Assembly (NCBI GenBank): GCA_030549495.1
Contig: JAUIRK010000926.1
Location: 980,094 to 1,044,093, forward strand
Reading direction: 5' to 3'
Length of the DNA stretch: 64,000 bases
DNA from: Nectonema munidae
Taxonomy: Eukaryota > Nematomorpha > Nectonematoida > Nectonematidae
Shown piece after piece: positions 1 through 9,427 of the stretch. Numbering within the stretch: the first letter of the stretch is position 1; each line of letters begins with the position of its first letter. The position numbers were made by a program, and so were the translations under genes. A model generated the notes under the pieces. It had not been told where the DNA came from, did not search any database, and saw only the letters and a program-made list of their open reading frames with translations.

Positions 1-290
1 CTAGGCCTGATTAAGCAGTTCACCAATGCTCTGGATAAAGATGATTACTGCATCACTTATTGTGCAAGGCTTTTCTAAGTTTAACCATTGGTTGGGAGTT
101 GGCATCTTTCATGGTTCTCAAATCCATCAGCTCCTCCAAGATCCTGAGTTCGAAAACTAATGAACAAAGCGGAAATCGTGGAAGGCTTTGTTCTCGTCGT
201 GAAAAACTTTCTTGGCAAGAACAAGGCCAAGATCGAAGGAAACGGATGTCATTTTTGGATTTTTACTTGGGTGCAAAATTTTGCGAAATC
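1..290 (+). pseudogene. TE-derived protein relic (arthropod repeat family)
   Basis: Short peptide blocks readable on the plus strand (LGLIKQFTNALDKDDYC, GIFHGSQIHQLLQDPEFE, AEIVEGFVLVVKNFLGK) resemble, from memory, a multi-copy protein family common in arthropod genomes whose members carry a KQF.KAL / GIF.GPQI..L / VVKNFLG motif series. The blocks do not lie in one open frame, so this is a decayed fragment cut by the window edge. The transposon class behind the family is not known to me. The relic stops before 300 and is outside the inverted duplication that begins at 461. Confidence 0.5.
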
Positions 291-477
291 AGTTGAATAA
301 ACATAGACCATTAAAATTTTTTTTTGTAACTCTTACTAATATATAGAATTTATTAGTTTAGGGAAAAGAGCCACTACATTGAAATGGGAGAGACATATGT
401 AATGCACTCTTCAGTCTACAGCTCCATCGCCCAAGGGATAAGCATAGCTAATGATGATCGCTTTTATTTTTTTTAAG

Positions 478-690
478 AAGAAACATTAGCTCATTATTCG
501 AACTCCTTTACAAATGACCTGTTACAACAAATTAAGAAAAATCACCCTGGCAATTTAATTATTTCTGGACTTAGTTTGTTTCAAACATTATCTGTTTTGA
601 GAGTTGGATCTAGTGGAGATACGAAAAAACAAATCTGCCAAGTTCAATACATTAGCGACAATTGTGAACAGGAAAATCTTCTTAATACGG
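478..690 (+). CDS. Serpin exon (helix A to helix D region), left copy
   Basis: Acceptor after tttttttaag at 477; donor GG|GTAAC at 690/691. It encodes TLAHYSNSFTNDLLQQIKK, then GNLIISGLSLF and LRVGSSGDTKKQI, the standard N-terminal serpin blocks. It enters with 2 nt completing a codon and leaves with one nt (phase 1), which fits the next exon at 3297. Relative to the right copy it has four amino-acid differences and no silent one that I could see. Confidence 0.85.
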
Positions 691-1335
691 GTAACATATT
701 TTTACTTAAAAATTTATTTGCAAAGAATTATTTCACTGGCATTACTCTAACTTGGAATTTAATCAGGGTAAATTATTTAAAGTTCTTACTAGAATAACAG
801 GAGAATCGAGACTGATTTTGAACAACAGTTTTATTTTATCTAAAAACACCGTTATCGCCATTTTAAAAATAAATTTTTTGTAAGTTTCAAATAAATTTGA
901 TAAAGCTAACAAGAACTTTGAAAACAATCGTCGTTTTAGAATTTAGACGATGAATTCTTTTCCAAATCATATAATCCAATTTAGATAAAATGTTTTTTTC
1001 TTTCTGATAAGTTTAAATTTTAGGTTTTTTTACTTTCGTATTTTATAGTTGAAAGCTTTCGAAATTTGACAGTTTTTTCTCTATTTTCTCGTCAATATTT
1101 ATTCAAACTACTTATATCACACCAATCATATCCACATACTATCAAAATTGGTAGATGATAAATTCTCATGGATAAAGTTGAAAGCTATGAGAATAATAGC
1201 CGTCCTATACATTTTTTAAAGTCCCAAGTTCCGCTATAATTTATTTAGTGTTCAAATCCGGATGAAGTTAAGCTCTTTGTCTTTTTTAGCTATAAAATTT
1301 GAAAAATTGAATTTTAAATGTTTTAAGAATTTTTA

Positions 1336-1456
1336 CAGAAAGCATAAATGAGAAAGAGGCTTTGCTTTTAAAATTGGTTGGTGAAGCATCAAGAATGAAA
1401 ATTGAACAACTACCGCAACTTAATATAGAAACAATGAAAAATCTAAAAGAAAGTTG
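1336..1456 (+). other. Possible extra or relic exon inside serpin intron
   Basis: After tttttacag there is an open stretch, ESINEKEALLLKLVGEASR then MKIEQLPQLNIETMKNLKES, ended by TGA at 1454-1456. Phase 1 from the upstream exon would keep it open. The piece QLPQLNIET vaguely resembles the serpin QLPKFNIES segment. The right arm keeps it (around 14796-14912, minus), but the arms are too recently duplicated for that to count as conservation. No good donor is visible, so it may be an alternative terminal exon or an exon relic. Confidence 0.25.
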
Positions 1457-2159
1457 ACCTTATAAGTATTGTTCCTCATAAAATTAGGTCGAGAACTAAT
1501 TAAATATTATTAAAGGTAGTGCAAAGCAAAGCATCAATCTTTACATAACTAAGGTTAACAAGTTAAAAAATTTAATTTAAAACATTTTTAATTTAAACAT
1601 TTTTTTTAACATTTTTTAGGTTATAAAATGCAGCAGAATTGAAAGTAAAAAAGAAAATTTATAATTACTTAAATTTATTGGCCAAAATAAGTAATGGACG
1701 AAAAATTTGTCTTTTTTTGTTATTTACAACGGATGCCTTTTGAGGGTGAATTACCTAATATCGATATCATTTCGTAATACTGATTAATTGGTCAGTTAAA
1801 ACAATAAGCTATAAAGAAAAGAAAATAATTTGAAAAAATTATATAAAAATGCTGTATAAAAAAACACTAAAAAAATAGAAAAACAAATGAATATACTTCC
1901 AAAAGTAAAAATAAGAAAAGGAAATAATTTATTGAAAAAAAGGATTTAATAAAAAAACCAAATGAAATAATATAATATCCAAATAGGGTAATTCAAATAA
2001 CTAACTATAACTTATTTTTCTGAGGTCAACTCGAATATCAACTTTTGAAATTAACGGACAAATTTGTTTCTTGAGTGTATGAACCGATTTTAGGTATCTT
2101 AAAAAATTAAAAAATATATGAAAGACTTGTCAACTTTTAAGCAATTAGAAAATTAAATG

Positions 2160-3200
2160 TTATAATATGTTTTCTTTTTCTTTTTTTCAAATAAATATTT
2201 CATACTCAACCTCATTAAAGAAAGTAGAATAAGCCTAGATATATTTAAAAAGTCTATATTTGTAGTACATAACGAATATATAAAGATTTTCCTAAAAAAT
2301 TGACACAATATTTAAAAAAAAAACTATTTTCAGTCTCAAGTGACATTTTCCAATTTTTTAACCGTATTGGCCCAGCCTCTATGGTTGTTGGGTGTACCTC
2401 TCAGCTTAACAGTTTAAGGTCAGGGGTTCGATCCCCAAGGCTCCCAACTCTTAAAAACAAATTCACAAAAACTGTGATTAACCATCTATAGCATATAGCA
2501 TTACGGCTGAGAGTGCTTTATTATCTCCAAACAACCAACCGTATTGGCCAAAATGGAGAACCGAAAATAAAGTGTAGTTGATTAGTATAAAAAATATTTT
2601 TAATTTGAAGAATATTTTTGAGTGCTTGTTATGCGTAATCAAAGTTTTAATTGATGATTATTATTATCAATTAAGTATATTGATTTTTATCAATAAAATT
2701 ATCATAGATCTAAAAGTGTAATGGGCTTGAAACTGTATGCAAATATAAAATTTCAAAATTGTATATAAAATAGGAGCTATGTTATAAATTATCTAGGGAT
2801 AAATTCAAAATTTTATTTGTTTTGATTAATTAATATTTAAATGATGTTTTAGTACAATAAATCAGTACATAAGAAGAATTGCAGACTTTGATTTTGGAAT
2901 TAACATTATTTGATTGATAAATTGTACACTTTCCTTTAGTTTAATTTTAAAAACAAAGTCCAGAAATGAAACCAGCATTGTCGATTTAGTATTAAAGGTA
3001 TATATATTTTTTAAATATGTATGAATATTTTTGGAGATAATTTTCAGGCGTACATAATCAATTTGATTTGCCCTTTCGGGCATTGTCAATCCTAGTTGCA
3101 AAAATTGGGTTCAGAAATCAAGCCAGCATTGGATTACATGTTTTTATTTAAAATTTCAATGAATATTTTTGGGTGGTTAAGAGTTTGTATATCTTACTGT
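2160..3200 (+). repeat. E-family repeat fragment inside serpin intron
   Basis: The stretch matches the internal part of the large TIR element described at 30592-34726 and the copy at 43800-44220. It shares the aaatatttcatactcaa block, the junction around the chromosome-like sequence aaccgtattggccaaaatgg, and one to two units of the ~145 bp tandem repeat (2880-3180, recognisable by ccagaaatgaaaccagcat and tttttggaga). It is interrupted by a SINE at 2373-2536. The mirror copy in the right arm is at about 13053-14093. Confidence 0.65.
2373..2536 (+). mobile_element. tRNA-derived SINE with 13-bp target duplication
   Basis: A 164 bp insert flanked by the direct repeat aaccgtattggcc at 2360-2372 and 2537-2549. 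The body contains an RNA polymerase III B-box-like gggttcgatcccc (about 2426-2438) and an upstream tRNA-like segment (ttgttgggtgtacctctcag). Uninterrupted versions of the target exist in E-family copies near 22275-22300 (minus), 33113-33130 and 43983-44000, which confirms the insertion. It cannot fold as a normal tRNA: the 5' part does not pair with the expected acceptor strand. Confidence 0.8.
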
Positions 3201-3296
3201 AAAAAATGATCACATAATTCATAATTCAATTACATTAATTAAAGCGTGGTTATACCCATTAAAGATTCACAATTCCATTACATTAAAATATTTTAG

Positions 3297-3606
3297 GTGA
3301 ACGATCTTTCAAGATGGCGAATGCCGAGGATCACAACCTCACCTTAGTCAATGCCCTTTTTCACGATAATTAGAGTCCTTTTTTAAATGCTTTCCTTGAA
3401 GATGTGAAAAAAAATTACAATGTAGAAGTTGAAAGCCTTGAAATTAATGTGGATCCGGCAGGTGCAGCAGAAAAAATTAACAAATGGGCCAATGAAAAAA
3501 CGAATGGAGAGATAAGTGAAATTACAAATGAAGAATACGTCAAAGGGAAAAAAATAATTTTAACTAATGCAATATACTTTAAAGAAAACTGGAAAACAGC
3601 ATTCAG
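3297..3606 (+). pseudogene. Serpin exon (NALF to TAF), left copy, with TAG codon
   Basis: Acceptor atattttag at 3296, donor TTCAG|GTTTTT at 3606. It encodes the NALF strand, the FLEDVKKNYNVEVESL helix region, the AAEKINKWANEKTNGEI block and ILTNAIYFKENW. It has eight nucleotide differences from the right-arm exon, all changing the amino acid and one creating TAG at 3371-3373. The proline of the conserved W.TPF motif is lost. This looks like a coding exon under relaxed constraint. Confidence 0.85.
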
Positions 3607-4629
3607 GTTTTTTAATTTGAAATTTTATAACTGTGGAATAAATGCTCTATTGCAAGTGAAGAAGAGAAGAAGTGCTCCTAAAGAGTCAAAAGACGAGCCT
3701 TATATACTCGTGTTTTCCAATAAAATGTATGCCTGTGGTTGTGTCAATCAAACTTAGATTCTAGCTGATGGTGACATGTTGTGTAAGGTCATCGTGGTTA
3801 AGAGAAGCTTTGGGTGAGTCCATTTTCTGAGAGCTACAGTACGGGGAAAAGACTTTTTAAAAGATTAGCGCATTGGTGTTTGTTAGTTTGGCCTTTTAGA
3901 GATAGGTGTCATCATATGAAAATTTATTTCATAAATTAAACTCTCACTTCTATAAAATGATTACACCATTTTACAGGTTCTTCAACGAATCTTTTCAACC
4001 CCAAACTTATTCATGGCAGTAAATCCAAAAATTTTGCTCATATCATATTTTCTAGATTCATATGATCAAGAAGATTGCTATATTTGCCAAAACTTCACTT
4101 GTAAATTTAATTTAGACCGTGGAAACTTTTCTTACTGCTTATTTTTTTGTTTTACTTAGTTAGAGCTCTTACCGTTCAACAGTGCTTCTTTATATTGGCA
4201 AGTTATGGATTATTCCTTAAATATATATTTAGTTATGTAGACATTACTATTTACTATTTTTATTTATATATCTTACATCTATTCATGACTCTTGTTTTTG
4301 TTCCAGTATGCATCATACAAAGTGATTATCTACTTTTATTGATATTATATCTTAACTTTCATTATTATCAATTACTCTTTATATTGAACATGCCCTTATT
4401 TTTTCTGTTTCTGATTGCACTCTCAATTTTCAGCTATCAGTATAGGCATCTACAAGCGGCCCAATGGTCTTTGATAGTAGCCTTTAATAGTCATATATTT
4501 GATTTATATTTCATGGCTGTCTTATAATAAATTACTTACTTACTTAAATTGAATAGGGTGAGGGTGTGTTGAACTATACAAGTGAACATTCTTTAATCAA
4601 ATTTGAGAATGCATTATATCACTATTTAG

Positions 4630-4941
4630 TGCGATTGCCAAGCGAGATTTTACCACGAAGGAAGGCGTCAAAAAATCGGTTGAAATGATGGAAGAAGAAC
4701 TATACGTAAAATTTTGCAAAACCGAACGTTATAAATCGATTTTATTGCCATACGTTGGTCCTTATCAAATGAGGATAATTTTACCTGCAAATAATTACAC
4801 TATTGACGATATATTGCAAATCAACGACGATGACATATATGAAGAGAAAGAAATGCAAATTCAGCTGCCAAAGTTTAATATAGAGTCGAAATTTGAATTG
4901 GCTTCCATACTGAAAGAGTTAGGAGTGAAAGATTTATTCGT
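4630..4941 (+). CDS. Serpin exon (DFTTKEG to DLF), left copy
   Basis: Acceptor ctatttag at 4629 and a strong donor GT|GTAAGT after 4941. Reads RDFTTKEGVKKSVEMM (the strand-3 turn where serpins have a methionine pair), LLPYVGPYQMRIILPAN (strand 2B/3B core), then MQIQLPKFNIESKFEL and LKELGVKDLF. The open frame is preserved at 312 bp, the same length as in the right arm. Three residues differ from the right copy (L/V, Q/K, L/M) and one difference is silent. Confidence 0.85.
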
Positions 4942-6822
4942 GTAAGTAATTTTTCATTAATATTTCTCTTCTGGTTCAATGCTTAAAGTTAAATCGTGTG
5001 GGTGGGGCTCGGCGCAAGTGCTAAGAAGAAATTTAAAATATTATAAAAATGAGTAATATTGTCTTTATGAGTATATAAGTCTTAGTATCACCAATGTAAA
5101 AGTAATACACACTTAGTCACATACATATGTTTATGATATATATAGTAACAATAATGGGACACAAACCCCTATAATTTTGCATTGGTGACACTATGACATT
5201 TGGATGCACAAGTTATATCGGCACACACGCATGGATTTATACTGTGCACAGTGGCAAAAGGTTTATACTTTTGCGTATAACTAACTACTCTGTGACACTT
5301 TAAAATACTTGTATTACAGAAACCTTTATCGTTTATAAAATCAATAATAGAATGATGAAGACCAATTAACTTGAGTTCACTTCCATAGCAAATTAAATTC
5401 TTTAAATTTAAAAAAAAATCGCAATAAAGAATCCTAATTCGTTTACTTGTTGAATTAGCGAATAATGTTACATCATTTTAGACAATGATAAATGAAAATT
5501 TTGAAAATTAAATACTTCTGTGACGCTGTGACATCAGGTTATTGTAGATGCAATTCATTTGCTAAAGTTATTTTGTAGGGATCCAACTTCAAAAAGTAAA
5601 AACATTTTGGATAACTTTTTTTCAGCTACAAGATTTGCAAATATTTCTTCAAAATCGTCAAAAGTTGACACTGATCTTGAATTTTTGGTTCAATAATTTT
5701 GGAATGTCATAAAACCGGGTAAAGTTATGCCATTTTGGACACTTGGATTTTAAAATAGAAGACAGAGTATCCCTGGGCAACTTTTAGTGAAAAGGAAGAG
5801 GTATAGTTTCTAATTTTTATATTTAACTGCAAGTCAAAATTGGCATATCTTGAATAATTTTCTTTCCGGTTGCTACTTCAATATTTTTCTGCGATGACCT
5901 GGTTAATCTATCTTATGAGAACTGTGAGATATAAAGAGTAATTTGAAAGCAACAAATAAGCGTAAATTATCACAAGGAAATATCTCTGTTCATTTCATTA
6001 AGACTCGCTAGGTCCTTTAATTACATCATATGGGCTGGGAGAAAGAGGCTTTTTTGGCATACTATAAAATGCGCTCTTAGTCTATAGCTAAAAGGGTTTC
6101 AGGGCGGACTGCAGAACTTATGATGGCGTATTTCAATTTCAAAATTTTAGTAGGAGCAGTGACAAAAAAGAATTTTATTTTCGAACACTAATTAACTAAA
6201 TATCAACTAGAAATAAATTATTTCTATCTATTTTTTAAACATAAATGCGAGGCTTTATTTTGAAACATACAAAAGCAAAAGTAAAGAACACGTCCTCTTT
6301 AAATATACAAAATTCGCTTGAATAAGAAAGTAAACGAGTATTATTCATTCAAATTATACCCCACAATTATAGATAGAAAAATGGGTATTCACTTTCCGAA
6401 CTGAATCCATATTCTTGCAATGTGTGCAAAGTATTCAAAGCGTTAAAATATATATTTTTTATGTAAAGAAATTTTTATCTCGAATAAAATTTGATAAACT
6501 AAATAGGTAGAGGAAAAAATTATTTAAAAAAATAAAATCTAAAGACTAAAGAAAACATAATTAATTTTAATGATTTAAACAATTTCAATTCTTCTTCTAT
6601 TAGTCTAAAATTTTTGAAATTTTTAGCCTAAAATATTCTTATATGCTATTTCAGCAAAAAAATTGCATATTGAAAGTTTAACACAGAAATATTACAAAAT
6701 TGGAAAAAATCTTTTTGAAAAATTATAGCAAAGCAATATTTTTTATATAACTTGTTTTTATCATTTTAACGATAACAAAGTGAACTTTGAAAGATTTTGA
6801 AAACATTTTCTTTTTTTAACAG

Positions 6823-7078
6823 ACTAGGAGAAGCACAATTAGAAAAAATGTCAGGAAATTCGGAACTTTACGTAAACGGTATGCTTCAAAAAGCCACTGT
6901 CAAAGTGGATGAAGTAGGAACAGTGGCTGCTGCTATCACAATGTCTGATATGACGGATGGCTTTGTGGAACGAGAGTCCTTCATAGCAAATAGACCTTTC
7001 TATTTCACAATTAAGCAAACAACGTCTGGAGCAATTTTATTCGCAGGAATACTTACGGAGCCAAATTCTGAAGAATGA
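6823..7078 (+). CDS. Serpin last exon with normal reactive loop and C-terminus, left copy
   Basis: Acceptor tttttttaacag at 6822. It encodes LGEAQLEKMSGNSELYVNG, the proximal hinge EVGTVAAAIT (E at P17, G at P15, T at P14, small residues P12-P10, the pattern of inhibitory serpins), the loop MSDMTDGFVERESFIANRPF and the strand 4B/5B end TSGAILFAGIL, followed by TGA. Counting from the hinge puts P1 at Gly and P1' at Phe; the nearest basic residue in the loop (Arg in VER) is four positions further on. Only this copy has the canonical C-terminus. Confidence 0.85.
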
Positions 7079-7181
7079 ACTTATGCATACACAAACTTAC
7101 TTATTTCTCTTACTTTCTAGTTAACCACATTTTTCTTTTGTACTTGTGATTCATACATATTTTGAATTATGTTAACTTTAA

Positions 7182-7187
7182 AATAAA
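7182..7187 (+). promoter_or_regulatory. Polyadenylation signal, left serpin copy
   Basis: AATAAA about 100 nt after the TGA at 7076-7078, in a plausible 3' UTR. Confidence 0.5.
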
Positions 7188-9078
7188 ATTTTCCATTTCT
7201 TTTTACGTCGTTTATTTCAAGCACATTTTCAAAATGTCGATAATTAGTGTTTTTTAGAACTATCATTCAGCAAAAGACAAGTTTGTCATATAGCTGAATT
7301 ATTATTTAGCCAAATATATAAGACAGGAAATTCAACAATTTTGCAGTCTTAGTTGACATAAATATAATTCGTTTGCGATATCTTAATGTTAACCTATATT
7401 TATTTCTCTTTTCATGTTTATCTGTAAGTATTTTGGAAAAATGACAATACTGTGTTTAACATTTTTTCTTTGTTCTCTGTGATTCCATAATTAAAGTGTT
7501 TTCATAGTGAAATAGTTTAACCAAATATAAAAAATAAGAAAGTAAATATTTTTACACTTCTAAACGGGAGAACTATAAATTTTAAATTAAGTTAAATTTA
7601 AAAAAATCATAACTGGTTTCGTTTTTTACAACCGAGTTCTTATGTTTGGAGTCTTTATAATGCTTTATTAAAGTTTTAATCATTTATTTAAAGACAATTT
7701 AGTCTTTCAGAAATTTGAATATTCGATTTGCTAAGACTATAGTTTCAAAAATACTAGGCGAAATTTGTAGGCGCATTATCATAGCGATATTTATCAGAGA
7801 TATACATATTTGTAAACCTTATTCACAGTTATTTTTAAATTTCTTAAATATATTCAAATTAAAAAAAATATTCCCCTCCCATATAAATAATAAAATCTGT
7901 ATTTATAATAATTAATTACACGTCACGAATTTAAATCACCTCATTTTAATCCAAGAAGACATTTTAATTGATAGCATTTAGAATTATTTAGAACACAATG
8001 ATGCTTTTTAAAATCATAACTTAGCTTTGACTTCTTACTCAATAAATACCCTACAGTCGATGCTGGATGGGAAATCATAAAAAATGACCATTAGAATATA
8101 AGAATTTTTGACAAGAAAATTAAAACTCAAGCTAAAACCGCCAAAAATAAGAAGCATTTAATGCAGGTAGGTCTTTCAGAGTATCTAACTAGAAATAGAA
8201 GGAATTTTTTTAATGAAGGTAAAAAGCAAGCCCAAAAGTGTGAAATGAAATCCTATGAAGAAATAAACGAGTAAATAAGTGTGTGGTGAAGTCAAATTGT
8301 GATTGATATAGTAGCATCAAAAGATTCCAAACTTTAATAATAGAGAGGTATTGACTTCAGTTTGATTTCACGTTTTAACATGTGAAAAACTGGGCAAAAT
8401 TTGTCCAAAAATAAAAACTTTATATTGGACAATTTAAGATCTTTGCAATGTAAAGGCGCATTCTCTAAAAAAGAACTTTGCGATTTTGTTTCATCATACA
8501 CTGTGAAACTGAAGGACTTCTTTTTAAAGTAGCGAGTTGTCATAACTTACTTGGCATCATAATATATGACAAACTTGAACTCTCTTCCACTTAATGTAAA
8601 AAAACTTATTTATAATTCTTTTTTTTACCACATGTTAGCTATTGTTTGACTCTCTGGGGTCATACTAATCTTTCAATTTTGACAAAATCTTAAAAGTAGG
8701 CTTTGAGGCATATGTATAGTGTAAACTCTATATCTCATACACGGAATTACTTAAAGTATAGATAGAAGATCTTTATAAGTATAGCTTGTGTGTTTTCATT
8801 TTCAAACTTTTTAATAACAAGTTACCAAGAATATTTGATAAAGTAATAAATTTTCCTTTTAATAATACAAATTGTAACTTACGTAACAAAAATATTGCTC
8901 TCATTCCGTGTTATCAAAAAGTTGAGCGGTATCAAACATTGAACTTTAAATAAACAATGTAGTAAGGCGTATATGTTCAAACTCTGTCACGCATGCTCTT
9001 ATTCTCGCTACACACAAACAATAAAGAACACAGATGTTCAAAGGGATGCTTGTTCATGTTAACTCTCACTTTATCGTT

Positions 9079-9084
9079 TTTATT
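9079..9084 (-). promoter_or_regulatory. Polyadenylation signal, right serpin copy
   Basis: AATAAA on the minus strand, 25 nt beyond the stop codon of the chimeric last exon. Confidence 0.4.
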
Positions 9085-9108
9085 GGGTAGTTGAAACGTC
9101 AATCGTTG

Positions 9109-9427
9109 TCATTTACGCAACATTAAATTAGAAGCTTTTTGTCGTAAGAAGCTTTTTGTCGTAAGAAGCTTTTTATCGAAGAAACAACAAAGCACTATAA
9201 AGTGACTGGTCGTAATTCCAGGCGACGGGGTGGTCGTTGAAACCGGAGAATCAAGTCTATTTGCTATGAAGGACTCTCGTTCCACAAAGCTATCCGTCAT
9301 ATCAGACATTGTGATAGCAGCAGCCACTGTTCCTACTTCATCCACTTTGACAGTGGCTTTTTGAAGCATACCGTTTACGTAAAGTTCCGAATTTCCTGAC
9401 ATTTTTTCTAATTGTGCTTCTCCTAGT
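9109..9427 (-). CDS. Serpin last exon with chimeric end, right copy
   Basis: Acceptor ttttttaacag at 9428. Codons for the hinge and reactive loop match the left copy up to IANR (homology ends at 9255). The frame then continues through unrelated sequence (LDSPVSTTTPSPGITTSHF and on) to a stop at 9109. The new end contains a 17-bp tandem motif and replaces the strand 4B/5B segment that serpins need for a stable core. An AATAAA sits 25 nt after the stop. Confidence 0.75.

Larger units (their letters stand above)
461..6994 (+). repeat. Left arm of 6.5 kb inverted duplication
   Basis: This segment is the reverse complement of 9255-15791 along its whole length. Paired coordinates sum to 16243-16253 at every checkpoint (461/15791, 690/15559, 3297/12956, 4630/11613, 6823/9427, 6994/9255), so indels are tiny. 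By eye the arms differ by about 1-2 percent, with long identical stretches (for example the intron around 5000-6100). It begins about 17 bp upstream of a serpin splice acceptor and ends inside the last serpin exon, just after the IANR codons. Confidence 0.95.
478..7078 (+). pseudogene. Serpin gene, left copy: 3' exons only, nonsense codon
   Basis: Four exons with intact GT-AG borders and matching phases encode the serpin fold from the FTNDLL / GNLIISGLSL block to the C-terminus: 478-690, 3297-3606, 4630-4941 and 6823-7078. The final exon has the hinge (VDEVGTVAAAIT), the reactive loop and the normal serpin end FYFTI..TTSGAILFAGIL. No signal-peptide or start exon can be assigned, because the duplicated block starts just upstream of the first of these exons. 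Codon 3371-3373 in the second exon is TAG where the right copy has GAG, and the conserved KWETPF motif reads NWKTAF. A polyadenylation signal follows at 7182. I read it as a pseudogene or partial duplicate; a sequencing error at the stop is possible. Confidence 0.85.
6995..9254. other. Spacer between the duplication arms
   Basis: 2.26 kb of unique sequence between the arms. Its first 200 bp are the native end of the left serpin gene (C-terminal codons, 3' UTR, AATAAA). Its last 150 bp are the foreign end spliced onto the right serpin copy. Around 8318-8412 lies a repeat shared in inverted form with 23360-23480. A 17-bp tandem motif, gaagctttttgtcgtaa, occurs three times near 9130-9180. I see no other gene. 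Confidence 0.6.

Noticed and set aside
2400-2450. tRNA gene
   Set aside because: Has a B-box but no pairing acceptor stem or cloverleaf, and it is bounded by a target duplication; explained as a SINE.
3404-3757. ORF start at 3404 and extension past the exon to 3757
   Set aside because: The true exon is 3297-3606; sequence after the donor at 3607 is intron read-through.
4147-4527. 126-codon very hydrophobic ORF
   Set aside because: Lies in a serpin intron, is AT-driven, and its right-arm counterpart does not stay open in the same frame; no family resemblance.
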